This document shows positions 31,346-38,056 of a DNA stretch of 38,056 nt, piece after piece; the first letter of the stretch is position 1, and every line of letters starts with the position of its first letter. The translations under genes and the position numbers were made by a program. The stretch is taken from contig CAZSIT010000021.1 in the NCBI GenBank assembly GCA_964607165.1, positions 1 through 38,056 on the forward strand, written 5' to 3'. The DNA comes from DSPP01 sp964607165. Its GTDB lineage: Bacteria; Zixibacteria; MSB-5A5; DSPP01. The notes under the pieces are model-generated. The model searched no databases, was not told where the DNA came from, and worked only from the letters and a program-made list of their open reading frames with translations.

Positions 31346-31636
31346 TTCGCGCTCTTTTTTTAAATCGGTAAGCGTCTGCAAAAGCCCGACCAGTTCGCAG
31401 ATTTTGGCGACCGAATTTTCAATCGATTGCAAGGCGGGCATAAGCTTTCCCTCGGGGTCTTGAATTTTCCCTTTGAGCAGGGCCATCTTGGCCACTTGGG
31501 CTTTGCCCAAAATCGTGGCGCTGGCGTTGTTAAGCTGGTGGGTAAAATGCCCCAAAACGGCCTCCATCGTCTCTAAATTTTCAACCTCTTTGGCCGACGG
31601 CGACAAATTTTCAGTCACGCTAATAGTATCGGCCAA
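31343..31636 (-). CDS. Lone histidine-kinase dimerisation/phosphoacceptor-like domain
   Basis: 97 residues from a TTG at 31636 (44 bp after the helicase stop; GGG upstream). The body is a two-helix unit with an H-box-like segment LGHFTHQLNNASATILGKAQ (His at about residue 33, L-x-H-x-x-N-x-x-x pattern) and a second helix KLMPALQSIENSVAKICELVGLLQ. This matches the dimerisation and phosphoacceptor helices of histidine kinases, but there is no sensor, receiver or ATPase domain. It could be a phosphotransfer partner, a regulator that titrates a kinase, or a fragment. Probably co-transcribed with the helicase upstream. Confidence 0.6.
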   Translation of the reverse strand: MADTISVTENLSPSAKEVENLETMEAVLGHFTHQLNNASATILGKAQVAKMALLKGKIQDPEGKLMPALQSIENSVAKICELVGLLQTLTDLKKERE

Positions 31637-31679
31637 ACCCTATAGCCCTTGAAGGCGATTGAAGAAAGAACCGCCGGGC

Positions 31680-34346
31680 TCAAGCTTCCGGCGCGGGAGG
31701 ATGAAGCGCTTTTAGCTGCTCCGTTATCCTGCTGTCGGGAAAATTGGCCAGCCGCTCCAAGTCGAAGCCGATTTCTTCCGGCCGGATGCGCAATCGGTAC
31801 ATTTTGCGGCGGTTGTTTTCAATTTCAAATTTCTTCCCAATCGTTTTTTCGATTTCCTTTTTCAGCCGAAAAACGAACCGCCCCTGCCCTTCCCCCTTTT
31901 CAAAGTCATAGACCGAAACCCAACCGTCGGCGCCGGTAAAATGCCCTTTGGCCAACTCAAAAAGGTAAAAGAAAAGTTTCGCGGGAAGGTAAACTTTGAC
32001 GCCGTTAATGACGGCTAAAAAACGATTCTTATCTTCCGCGCCATCCAAGTAAAGTGGATAGGCAAGAGCGGCCTCGGCCGGTTCACTCAGAGGCTTCGCT
32101 TGCGTTCTCGTTCCGAGTGAAACGAGTGAAGAGTGCAGCGTAAACGGAACGAGCGGCGCTTTTAAAATAAGCTTGCGCCTCGGCTCTTTGGCCAGCGCTT
32201 GGGCTTTTTCATACACCGCCAAACCGGTTTCCGCCCCAAAAACCTGCTGGAGTTTTTCTTTAGGCAGGGCGGCAACGTCAGCCTCGGTGGCGCAACCCAG
32301 GTCAATCAGCTTGAAAAAGTGGTCGCGAAATAAAACATCCGCAAAAGCAATTACCAGAGGCCGATAGCGCGCCGGCAGGCCAAAGCGGATTTCAAAAGCC
32401 ATAAGGTCCAGCCGGGTTGCCCAATCCGCGGGCAGAGCCAAAAACTGGGCCACATCCCGCGCCGTTTCCAGAACCCAGGAAGTTCCATCCGCCCAGAGCA
32501 ATAAATCGCCGACTCCGGCGCGATATTTCGATTCAATTTCCCGCAAGGGAATTTTTGATTTCCAGTCGGCGTAAAGCGAAAGAAAAAACAAAGTCCGCGC
32601 CGGATGTTCGAGGCCTCCGGAAACGGTGGGGAGTTCCGCTTCCTCCCACTCCCTCTCCTCCGTTTGTGCGGCGTCGCGCTGCGGCATTCGATAGTTCCCT
32701 TTGAACCCGGCAAAGCGGCCGGCGGCTTGGGAAAGTTCTGCAAACGAGTAAATCAAATCAAACAGGCGGTCTTCCTTAAAATCGGGCATTGAAGAAACAA
32801 AAGTATAGAGAAAAGCAAAGCTTTCGACCGAAAAACCGGACGAAGCCGCCAGCTTTCCAAGCGGAGTGGAAAAAAGCTTGTCATCCTGAACTTTCACCAA
32901 CCCGGCTTGCTCCAGCTCGGACAAGGCTTGGACAAGTTTTTCTTCGGATAAGGAAGTTTTTGGTTTTTTTAAGTAGCTTTCCAGAAGTTCATCCTTGGAA
33001 GAAACTGCGCCCGAAGCGACCAAATCCAAAATCAATTCGGTGGAAATCTCGGTAGTTGGAAAATCCACCATCGGTTGGGAACGAAGCACGTAACGATTCC
33101 AGAAAAGCTCTTTTTCCAAAGGCGTTCGGGCAATCAAAATCGCCTTCCCTTCCTTTTCGAAGCCGAGCCGCCCGGCCCGTCCCGCCATATTTTCATATTC
33201 CAGAAGGGAAATCGGTTGCGAAATCCATTCCCCGGAGGCCGGCCCTTTTTCGAACTTTTCCGAATCGACAAAAACCGTCCCGGCAGGGAGATTGACGCCC
33301 CAGGCCAAAGTTGAAGTCGCCACCACGACTTTGATTTCCCCGCCGCGGAAGGCTTCCTCGACAGCGCGCCGCAAAGAATAGAGCAAATCGGCATGGTGGA
33401 AAGCGACGCCTCCCTCGAAAACCCGCCAGAGCCGTTCGGCGGAGTTGGAAAAAAGCTCGTTTTTAATTCTTATTTGCGCGTTATCGGCAGGGGGAAGCTT
33501 TAAGCGGGAAGACAAAATTAAAGCCAGATCCTCGCATTCTTTTTTGCTTTTGCGGAAAACCAGAACCGCTTCCCCCTCGGCCACTTTTCGCTCTATGGAT
33601 TTAATCCAGAGCTCATCTTCCGGCAGCGCTTCCACTTCCGGCCAGCTTTCCTCCTCCTCTTCGGCGCCGAGGTAAAAACGGAGCCGTCCTTCCGCCAAAA
33701 CGCCGCGCTTTAGCGGCACCGGTCGAAACGAATCCTCTATGTAATGGCACCCCAACCAGCGCGAAAAATCGGAAAAGTTCGCCACCCCGGCGGACAGGAC
33801 CAATAGCTGCGGCCGCTTGGGATAAAGCAGATATTTGAAAAATATCTTTTCCAAAACTTCTCCCCGTTCGGAATCAAGCATTAGCTGGCCTTCGTCGATG
33901 GCCAGAAGCCCGATGGTGGAAAGAATATCCAACTTGCGCACCAAGAGCTGATTTAATTTTTCGTAGATGACGATGGCCAAGTCAAAATTCCCTTCGGCCA
34001 AAATTGAATCGGATTGCGGATGGTCGCGCGTGGACAAAACCACCCGAACGCCAAGCTCACCGTAGCGTTTGCGGAAGGTGACAAACTTTTCCTCTGCCAG
34101 AGCTTTCAAAGGCACGGCAAAGATAGTCTTCTTCCGTTCTTCGATAGCTTTTAAGAAGGCCAATTCGGCTAAAAAAGTTTTTCCCGCCGAAGGCGGCGCC
34201 AAAACCCACAGCGACCGGCCAGACAAAAGCCCCTGCTCCAGAACCATCCGGGATTGCAAGGGCAAAAGGGTTTCCCCTTGCGCCGCTTTGACCTGTTCGA
34301 GAAACTGGGGTATAAGGCCGTAGCGGGAGAGGTCGGAGAGTTTCAT
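31680..34346 (-). CDS. Ski2-like DEAD/DEAH superfamily 2 helicase
   Basis: 888 residues from the ATG at 34346; a TTG at 34382 is less likely. ATP-dependent unwinding of RNA or DNA. Motifs: Q-like start LLPLQSRMVLEQGLLSG; I APPSAGKTFLAE (residues 50-61); Ia PLKALAEEK; II LAIDEGQLML (DEGQ instead of DExH, 151-154); III-like VLSAGVANFSDFSRWLG; IV to VI VVVATSTLAWGVNLPAGTVFVDS and ENMAGRAGRLGF. The C-terminal half resembles the winged-helix and ratchet domains of Hel308/Ski2 enzymes, with a helix-hairpin-like segment (LIDLGCATEADVAALPKEKLQQVFG) near the end. DEGQ with the GRAGR motif supports a Ski2 subgroup. Followed by the small HK-like gene. Confidence 0.85.
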   Translation of the reverse strand: MKLSDLSRYGLIPQFLEQVKAAQGETLLPLQSRMVLEQGLLSGRSLWVLAPPSAGKTFLAELAFLKAIEERKKTIFAVPLKALAEEKFVTFRKRYGELGVRVVLSTRDHPQSDSILAEGNFDLAIVIYEKLNQLLVRKLDILSTIGLLAIDEGQLMLDSERGEVLEKIFFKYLLYPKRPQLLVLSAGVANFSDFSRWLGCHYIEDSFRPVPLKRGVLAEGRLRFYLGAEEEEESWPEVEALPEDELWIKSIERKVAEGEAVLVFRKSKKECEDLALILSSRLKLPPADNAQIRIKNELFSNSAERLWRVFEGGVAFHHADLLYSLRRAVEEAFRGGEIKVVVATSTLAWGVNLPAGTVFVDSEKFEKGPASGEWISQPISLLEYENMAGRAGRLGFEKEGKAILIARTPLEKELFWNRYVLRSQPMVDFPTTEISTELILDLVASGAVSSKDELLESYLKKPKTSLSEEKLVQALSELEQAGLVKVQDDKLFSTPLGKLAASSGFSVESFAFLYTFVSSMPDFKEDRLFDLIYSFAELSQAAGRFAGFKGNYRMPQRDAAQTEEREWEEAELPTVSGGLEHPARTLFFLSLYADWKSKIPLREIESKYRAGVGDLLLWADGTSWVLETARDVAQFLALPADWATRLDLMAFEIRFGLPARYRPLVIAFADVLFRDHFFKLIDLGCATEADVAALPKEKLQQVFGAETGLAVYEKAQALAKEPRRKLILKAPLVPFTLHSSLVSLGTRTQAKPLSEPAEAALAYPLYLDGAEDKNRFLAVINGVKVYLPAKLFFYLFELAKGHFTGADGWVSVYDFEKGEGQGRFVFRLKKEIEKTIGKKFEIENNRRKMYRLRIRPEEIGFDLERLANFPDSRITEQLKALHPPAPEA

Positions 34347-34391
34347 ATTGGGCGGAATATAAGAAAGATTACCAGCAAACAAAAATCGCCG

Positions 34392-34446
34392 GTAGGGGCA
34401 GACCCGTGCGTCTGCTCACCGGAGGGCGAACACCGTTCACCCCTAC
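34392..34446. repeat. GTAGGGGC double palindrome
   Basis: Two joined hairpins: GTAGGGGCAGACCCGTGCGTCTGC, then GGGCGAACACCGTTCACCCCTAC. It lies in the divergent gap between the helicase gene and the thioredoxin operon. Confidence 0.7.
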
Positions 34447-34541
34447 CTACCCCTTGGCACTTCGCGCCTGCCCCCCTTGCCAATGGGGGCAAACCCCAAA
34501 TTCCTCTGGCAAAAGCGCTTAAATGTATTAGATTTAGTAAT

Positions 34542-35069
34542 ATGAGAATGAAAACAATGCTTATCATCTTAGGGGCGGCTTCTTTGATTCTTTCCTGTGC
34601 TAAAAATCAGGAAAAGGAACAGATTAAAGTAAAAACTTACCAGGGAATTCTGGCCGCCGTGGACGTGATTCAGATACACGGCGAACCCATCGGCAAACTG
34701 GAGAAGGATACTATCGCTTTGGACAACCTCGATTATCTTCTGGCCAACAACAAAAAATTGGCGATTGAGTTTGCGGCCTACTGGTGCGACGACTGCTACA
34801 ACTTCAACTTCTACTTCAAAGAGGCTGCCGGCCGGCCGGAATACGACGACATCGTCTTTGCCTATGCCGAAGTGGACGGTACTAAAGGGAACGAAAATTT
34901 CCGTAACCGATTTGCCCTCCCCGGCGTTCCAGTGGTGATGCTGTTTGAGAACGGACAGCTAATTGAAAAAAACGGCCATAAAGCAATTCTCTTCGGCAAT
35001 AAGGGAAACAAAACCCGCCAGGATTTGCAAAATCTGTTAAAATCGTTTTCCGGCAGGGGCAATTCATGA
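34542..35069 (+). CDS. Thioredoxin-like lipoprotein, first gene of the gltX operon
   Basis: 175 residues. The N-terminus MKTMLIILGAASLILSC is a lipoprotein signal (Cys at about 19). The thioredoxin fold shows IEFAAYWCDDCYNFNFYFKE (WCDDC redox motif), an edge strand DIVFAYAEVDGTKGNENF, and a cis-Pro loop LPGVPVVMLFENGQ. Acts outside the cytoplasm, probably as a thiol reductant like the DsbD C-terminal domain. The stop TGA is the centre of a 28-bp palindrome (35053-35080), so the last residues (GRGNS) come from the repeat. It overlaps the next start by 4 bp (ATGA). Confidence 0.75.
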   Translation: MRMKTMLIILGAASLILSCAKNQEKEQIKVKTYQGILAAVDVIQIHGEPIGKLEKDTIALDNLDYLLANNKKLAIEFAAYWCDDCYNFNFYFKEAAGRPEYDDIVFAYAEVDGTKGNENFRNRFALPGVPVVMLFENGQLIEKNGHKAILFGNKGNKTRQDLQNLLKSFSGRGNS

Positions 35070-35156
35070 ATTGCCCCTGCATTTTTCTTTTGTTTTGGTC
35101 TTTTGTAGGGGCGGTTGGTTTATCCCGAGCGCAGTCGAGGGACGAATCGCCCTTAC
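35053..35156. repeat. Perfect palindrome and composite palindrome inside an operon
   Basis: 35053-35080: perfect palindrome with arms GCAGGGGC and GCCCCTGC and core AATTCATGAATT. 35105-35156: GTAGGGGCGGTT with ATCCCGAGCGCAGTCGAGGG and AATCGCCCTTAC. The first supplies the stop of the thioredoxin gene and the ATG of the next; the second lies within the beginning of that next gene. Confidence 0.85.
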
Positions 35157-35692
35157 AAATGTCGTTGCAAATGTCCGGCCAGCCGCAACAACCACAGGCT
35201 GGCTCGGCTCTGATTGAAGATGAAACCACCATCATTCAGCCGGTCTTAAAGGACATTCCGCCCCGGCTGTTCATCTTCAAATCGGGCGCCGGGCCCTACG
35301 CCGAATTGCAAAATGAATTTGCCGAGCTTTCAGATTTTATGGAAAAAAACAACCTTCCCGGCGTTCTGGCGGCGGTCTTTTACGATGACCCGGCCAAGGT
35401 GGTGGCGGAATCGCTGCGCTGGGAGGTGGGGATAATCACCAATCAGCAGCTCTCGAATTCCGAGCCCTACTCACAGAAAATCATTTCCGGCCACAAAGCG
35501 GCGACCCTGTCGGCCTCCGGCGCGCCGGGGCATAATCGGGAACAATACCCAAAACTGTTCGGCTTCATCCGCCAAAAAAGAATGCTTCAACGTTATCCGA
35601 TAATGGAGGTTTATATCCGCCTGGGCGCCCTTCCGGAAAGCTCCAAAGTGGAAATTCAGGTGCCCGCCGTCCAGCAAAAAAGGAGAAACTGA
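35066..35692 (+). CDS. GyrI/effector-binding-like protein with repeat-derived N-terminus
   Basis: 208 residues from the ATG at 35066, which lies inside a palindrome and overlaps the preceding stop (ATGA). The first 31 residues (CIFLLFWSFVGAVGLSRAQS) resemble a signal peptide but are coded partly by repeat DNA; an alternative start is the ATG at 35159. The body is a GyrI-like small-molecule-binding fold: PRLFIFKSGAGPYAELQNEF, LAAVFYDDPAKVVAESLRWEVG, and YPIMEVYIRLGALPES, matching the two-fold AraC-effector pattern. The ligand is unknown. Fourth-base overlap with both neighbours shows it belongs to the gltX operon. Confidence 0.75.
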   Translation: MNCPCIFLLFWSFVGAVGLSRAQSRDESPLQMSLQMSGQPQQPQAGSALIEDETTIIQPVLKDIPPRLFIFKSGAGPYAELQNEFAELSDFMEKNNLPGVLAAVFYDDPAKVVAESLRWEVGIITNQQLSNSEPYSQKIISGHKAATLSASGAPGHNREQYPKLFGFIRQKRMLQRYPIMEVYIRLGALPESSKVEIQVPAVQQKRRN

Positions 35693-36048
35693 TGAAATGG
35701 GAAATCAAACGAATTGATTTGGCCTCCCTGGCCAAAGTGTCTCTGTTTTTAAACGCCATTTTAGGATTTGTAATCGGCATTCCCATCGGGTTTCTCATCT
35801 ATCTCGGCAGTCTTTTGCCGGGGATGGAGGAAAATCCTATCCCGAGGAGCTTGGCCTTTTTCATTCCCTTTATCACGATGTTCGCGGTAGCCATTATCAA
35901 AACGCTGGCCTGGGTTATAGGCGGGCTTTTCTACAATCTGGTAACCGGACTTTTCGGCGGGGTGGAAATCGAGCTTAAAGAAACTTCACCGAAAACTTTT
36001 CCTTCTGCCGCGGCGCTTCCGGGACAAGTAGACTTATCTTCCCTATGA
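35692..36048 (+). CDS. DUF3566-like membrane protein
   Basis: 118 residues; the start overlaps the previous stop by one base (TGATG), with AGGAGAA upstream. Two or three membrane helices (VSLFLNAILGFVIGIPIGFLIYL, LAFFIPFITMFAVAIIKTLAWVIGG). The motif FYNLVTGLFGGVEIELKE at about residues 80-97 matches the DUF3566 C-terminus. The gene overlaps gltX by 4 bp (ATGA), so it is translated with it. Function of the family is not established. Confidence 0.75.
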   Translation: MKWEIKRIDLASLAKVSLFLNAILGFVIGIPIGFLIYLGSLLPGMEENPIPRSLAFFIPFITMFAVAIIKTLAWVIGGLFYNLVTGLFGGVEIELKETSPKTFPSAAALPGQVDLSSL

Positions 36049-37532
36049 GCCTGCCCGACCATTCTGCTCCACCCCTCGGCCAGGGTGTGCGCGTTCGCAT
36101 CGCTCCCTCTCCTTCCGGCTATTTGCATGTCGGCACGGCCCGCACGGCAGTCTATAATTATCTTTTCGCCCGGCATCATAATGGGAAATTCATCTTGAGA
36201 ATCGAGGACACCGACACGGCGCGCAGTTCCTCCGAGATGGTGGACGTGATTTTGGAAAGTATGCGCTGGCTGGGACTTTCCTGGGATGAAGGGCCGATAC
36301 ATCAATCGCAACGTTTTGATCGCTACGCCGAATGGGGCAAAAAACTGGCCGAGTCCGGCCACAGCTACTGGTGCTTTTGCTCGCCGGAGGAGCTGGAGGT
36401 CCGGCGCAAAGCGGCGATGGAACAGAAAATCGCCTGGAAATATGACCGAAAATGCTTGAAACTTTCGCCGGAGGAAATCGAATCCAACCGCAAAGCAAAC
36501 AAGCCAGCCGCCCTGCGCTTGAAAGTGCCGGAGGGAAAAACGAGTTTTAACGACCTCGTCTCCGGCGAGCTTACACGCGAAAACGTCGATATCGAGGATA
36601 TGGTTTGTATTCGTTCCGACGGCCGCTCGACTTACAATTTCGCCGCAGTTGTTGACGATTACGAAATGAAAATCACCCAAGTCATCCGCGGCAACGACCA
36701 TATTTCCAACACCTTTAAGCAGGTTCTTCTTTATCGTGCGCTGGAACTGCCGGTGCCGCAATTCGCCCATCTCCCCTTGATTTTGGGAATGGACAAAAAG
36801 AAAGTTTCCAAACGGGAAGGGGCGGTGGCCGTCACCGACTATCGCGATATGGGATATCTGCCGGAGACGATGCTCAATTTTCTGGCGCTTTTGGGCTGGT
36901 CGCCGGGAGATGGACGCGAAATTATGTCGATGGATGAACTCATCAAGGCTTTTTCATTGGAGCGGGTCCATCCCGCCAATGCCGTCTTTGATACCCAGAA
37001 ATTGGAATGGATGAACGGCGAGTACATCCGCAAAATCTCCGATGTGGAATTGGCCCAGCGCGCATTCCCATTTCTGGAAAAAGCCGGTCTCGTATCGGCC
37101 GCCGACAAAACCAGCCAGCAAGACTATTTGGTAAAAGTTGTTTCGCTTTTGAAGGAGCGTTGCCGGCTTTTGGCCGATTTTGCCGAGCTGGGGGACTATT
37201 TCTTTAAAGACGACTTTGATTACGACCCCAAAGGGGTTGAAAAGCAGTTCGCCGACCCCAAGGCCACCGAAAGGTTGCAGAAAATCATCGATACCTGGAA
37301 GCCGATAGAGCCGTTTACCAAGGAAAAAACCGAAGAAGCTCTACGAATTCTATCCGAAAAAGAAGCGGAAAAACCGGCCGTCTTCATTCATCCCGTTCGT
37401 CTGGCTATTACCGGTAAAACGATGGGCCCGGCACTTTTTGATATCGTTGAGACTTTGGGGAAAGAGCGAGTGATCACCCGCCTTTCCCGCGCGGTGGCGT
37501 TTATAAAAAGCCGGGTTTCCACTCCGGCTTAA
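36045..37532 (+). CDS. gltX: Glutamyl-tRNA synthetase
   Basis: 495 residues. Charges tRNA-Glu with glutamate. The class I motifs are present: PSGYLHVGTART (HIGH-like, about residues 23-33) and DKKKVSKRE (KMSKS-like, about 245-253), with FILRIEDTD and the anticodon-binding half afterwards (AITGKTMGPALFDIVETLGKERVITRL). The protein begins with a 14-residue extension (MSLPDHSAPPLGQG) before the usual VRVRIAPSPS; the ATG is fixed by its 4-base overlap with the preceding gene. Last of four overlapping operon genes. A tRNA-Gln gene follows; in organisms without GlnRS this enzyme may also charge tRNA-Gln, not testable here. Confidence 0.95.
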   Translation: MSLPDHSAPPLGQGVRVRIAPSPSGYLHVGTARTAVYNYLFARHHNGKFILRIEDTDTARSSSEMVDVILESMRWLGLSWDEGPIHQSQRFDRYAEWGKKLAESGHSYWCFCSPEELEVRRKAAMEQKIAWKYDRKCLKLSPEEIESNRKANKPAALRLKVPEGKTSFNDLVSGELTRENVDIEDMVCIRSDGRSTYNFAAVVDDYEMKITQVIRGNDHISNTFKQVLLYRALELPVPQFAHLPLILGMDKKKVSKREGAVAVTDYRDMGYLPETMLNFLALLGWSPGDGREIMSMDELIKAFSLERVHPANAVFDTQKLEWMNGEYIRKISDVELAQRAFPFLEKAGLVSAADKTSQQDYLVKVVSLLKERCRLLADFAELGDYFFKDDFDYDPKGVEKQFADPKATERLQKIIDTWKPIEPFTKEKTEEALRILSEKEAEKPAVFIHPVRLAITGKTMGPALFDIVETLGKERVITRLSRAVAFIKSRVSTPA

Positions 37533-37534
37533 GC

Positions 37535-37562
37535 TTGACAAGTTTTTCTGCAAAACCTTAAT
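37535..37562 (+). promoter_or_regulatory. Promoter for tRNA-Gln
   Basis: TTGACA (37535-37540), 16 bp, CTTAAT (37557-37562). The tRNA begins 15 bp after the -10, giving a short 5' leader. Confidence 0.55.
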
Positions 37563-37576
37563 TAAAAAGCTCGTTC

Positions 37577-37650
37577 TGGGAGATCGTCCAACGGCAGGAC
37601 ATGTGGCTCTGAACCACAGAATCGGGGTTCGAATCCCTGTCTCCCAGCCA
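37577..37650 (+). tRNA. tRNA-Gln (anticodon CTG)
   Basis: 74 nt including an encoded CCA. Acceptor TGGGAGA pairs with TCTCCCA; the D arm is GTCC/GGAC; the anticodon stem TGTGG/CCACA holds loop CTCTGAA with anticodon CTG; the T arm has TTCGAAT. G is the discriminator base. The pattern fits bacterial tRNA-Gln closely. Confidence 0.95.
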
Positions 37651-37684
37651 AATGTCTGCTTCGTGACCTTTTGAGACAGTATCC

Positions 37685-38056
37685 ATGAAACCACGAGTCT
37701 CGAAACCCAAATTTAAAACCGCGAAGCAATACTTTCTTTTCTACAAACCCTACGCCGTTTTGTGCCAATTCTCTCCTGAAAAGGAAAAGCAAACGCTCAA
37801 GGATTTTCTTTCGGTTTCCAAAGATGTCTATCCCGTAGGGAGGCTGGATTACGACAGCGAAGGACTGCTGCTCTTAACGAACGACAACGACCTAAAAAAC
37901 CAGCTCACACATCCAAAATTCGGCCATCCAAAAACCTACCTCGCGCAGGTCGAACGGATTCCCGCCGAAGAATCGCTGCGGAAATTGCGCCGCGGGGTTG
38001 TGATTGAGGGGGCGAAAACAAAACCGGCCGAAGTTGAATTGCTGAACAAGGAACCG
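37685..38056 (+). CDS. rRNA pseudouridine synthase, RluE/RsuA family (partial)
   Basis: Open from the ATG at 37685 to the window end (124 codons). Isomerises uridine in rRNA, probably 23S. Family motifs: YFLFYKPYAVLCQF, VYPVGRLDYDSEGLLLLTND with the catalytic Asp in RLDYDSEG (about residue 56), and LTHPKFGHPKTYLAQV. There is no S4-like domain before the catalytic part, as in RluE. The stop is beyond 38056. It follows tRNA-Gln by 34 bp. Confidence 0.85.
   Translation, partial: MKPRVSKPKFKTAKQYFLFYKPYAVLCQFSPEKEKQTLKDFLSVSKDVYPVGRLDYDSEGLLLLTNDNDLKNQLTHPKFGHPKTYLAQVERIPAEESLRKLRRGVVIEGAKTKPAEVELLNKEP

Noticed and set aside
34347..34382. TTG-started extension of the helicase
   Set aside because: No ribosome binding site; the ATG at 34346 starts a normal family N-terminus.

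Overview
The window looks like chromosome from an uncultured bacterium with a Gram-negative type envelope. It carries Sec and lipoprotein signals, a barrel-like outer-membrane remnant, a YadA-like repeat protein, and many secreted proteins ending in a double EF-hand dockerin. The style (dockerin-tailed secreted proteins, FG-GAP repeats, dense GTAGGGGC palindromes) resembles candidate phyla of the FCB/Zixibacteria kind, but that placement is inference from memory, not from a search.

Layout. (1) 0.25-8.4 kb, minus strand: a phage-type head module read from 8.4 kb leftwards: prohead protease, membrane coiled-coil protein, small protein, decoration-like protein, HK97-type major capsid protein, beta-propeller protein, connector-like protein, three unknowns, and two proteins with Sec signal peptides. 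(2) 8.4-9.0 kb: a geneless block of repeated promoter-like units and composite palindromes. (3) 9.0-11.8 kb, plus strand: decayed host genes (RidA with an internal deletion, TlpA-like thioredoxin with an amber codon, a headless barrel protein, the tail of a glycosyltransferase) around two intact membrane-protein genes. (4) 11.9-23.6 kb: envelope and secreted proteins: zinc-ribbon/PEGA/TPR protein, redoxin lipoprotein, cohesin-like protein, and five secreted proteins sharing a Cys-containing dockerin. (5) 24.1-26.8 kb, plus strand: portal and large terminase, which complete the head-packaging set of region 1 but lie 15 kb away on the other strand. (6) 26.8-27.7 kb: an AT-rich DUF3800 gene bounded by inverted repeats and a 9-bp direct repeat, probably a small mobile cassette inserted at the terminase stop codon. 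(7) 27.8-34.4 kb: YadA-like repeat protein with a peptidase S74-type C-terminus, a palindrome array, aquaporin, a tiny membrane protein, a lone histidine-kinase dimerisation-like domain, and a Ski2-like helicase. (8) 34.5-38.1 kb: a tightly overlapping operon (thioredoxin lipoprotein, GyrI-like protein, DUF3566-like membrane protein, gltX), then tRNA-Gln and an rRNA pseudouridine synthase cut by the window end.

Two features stand out. First, five copies of a roughly 55-60 bp unit contain TTGAGG/C, exactly 18 bp of variable spacer, TATTAG and AGAGGG. They sit only beside the two phage modules and point into them, suggesting shared phage-type promoters and a common origin of the two halves. Second, the intergenic palindromes invade or abut genes. 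They supply stop codons (6885 gene, portal, thioredoxin lipoprotein), an ATGA start/stop coupling, a possible signal peptide, an in-frame internal segment and a C-terminal tail of the prohead protease.

No integrase, tail tube, replication or lysis genes, CRISPR array or rRNA were seen. Whether the head module is a decaying prophage, a gene-transfer-agent-like particle or another domesticated capsid cannot be decided from this window.
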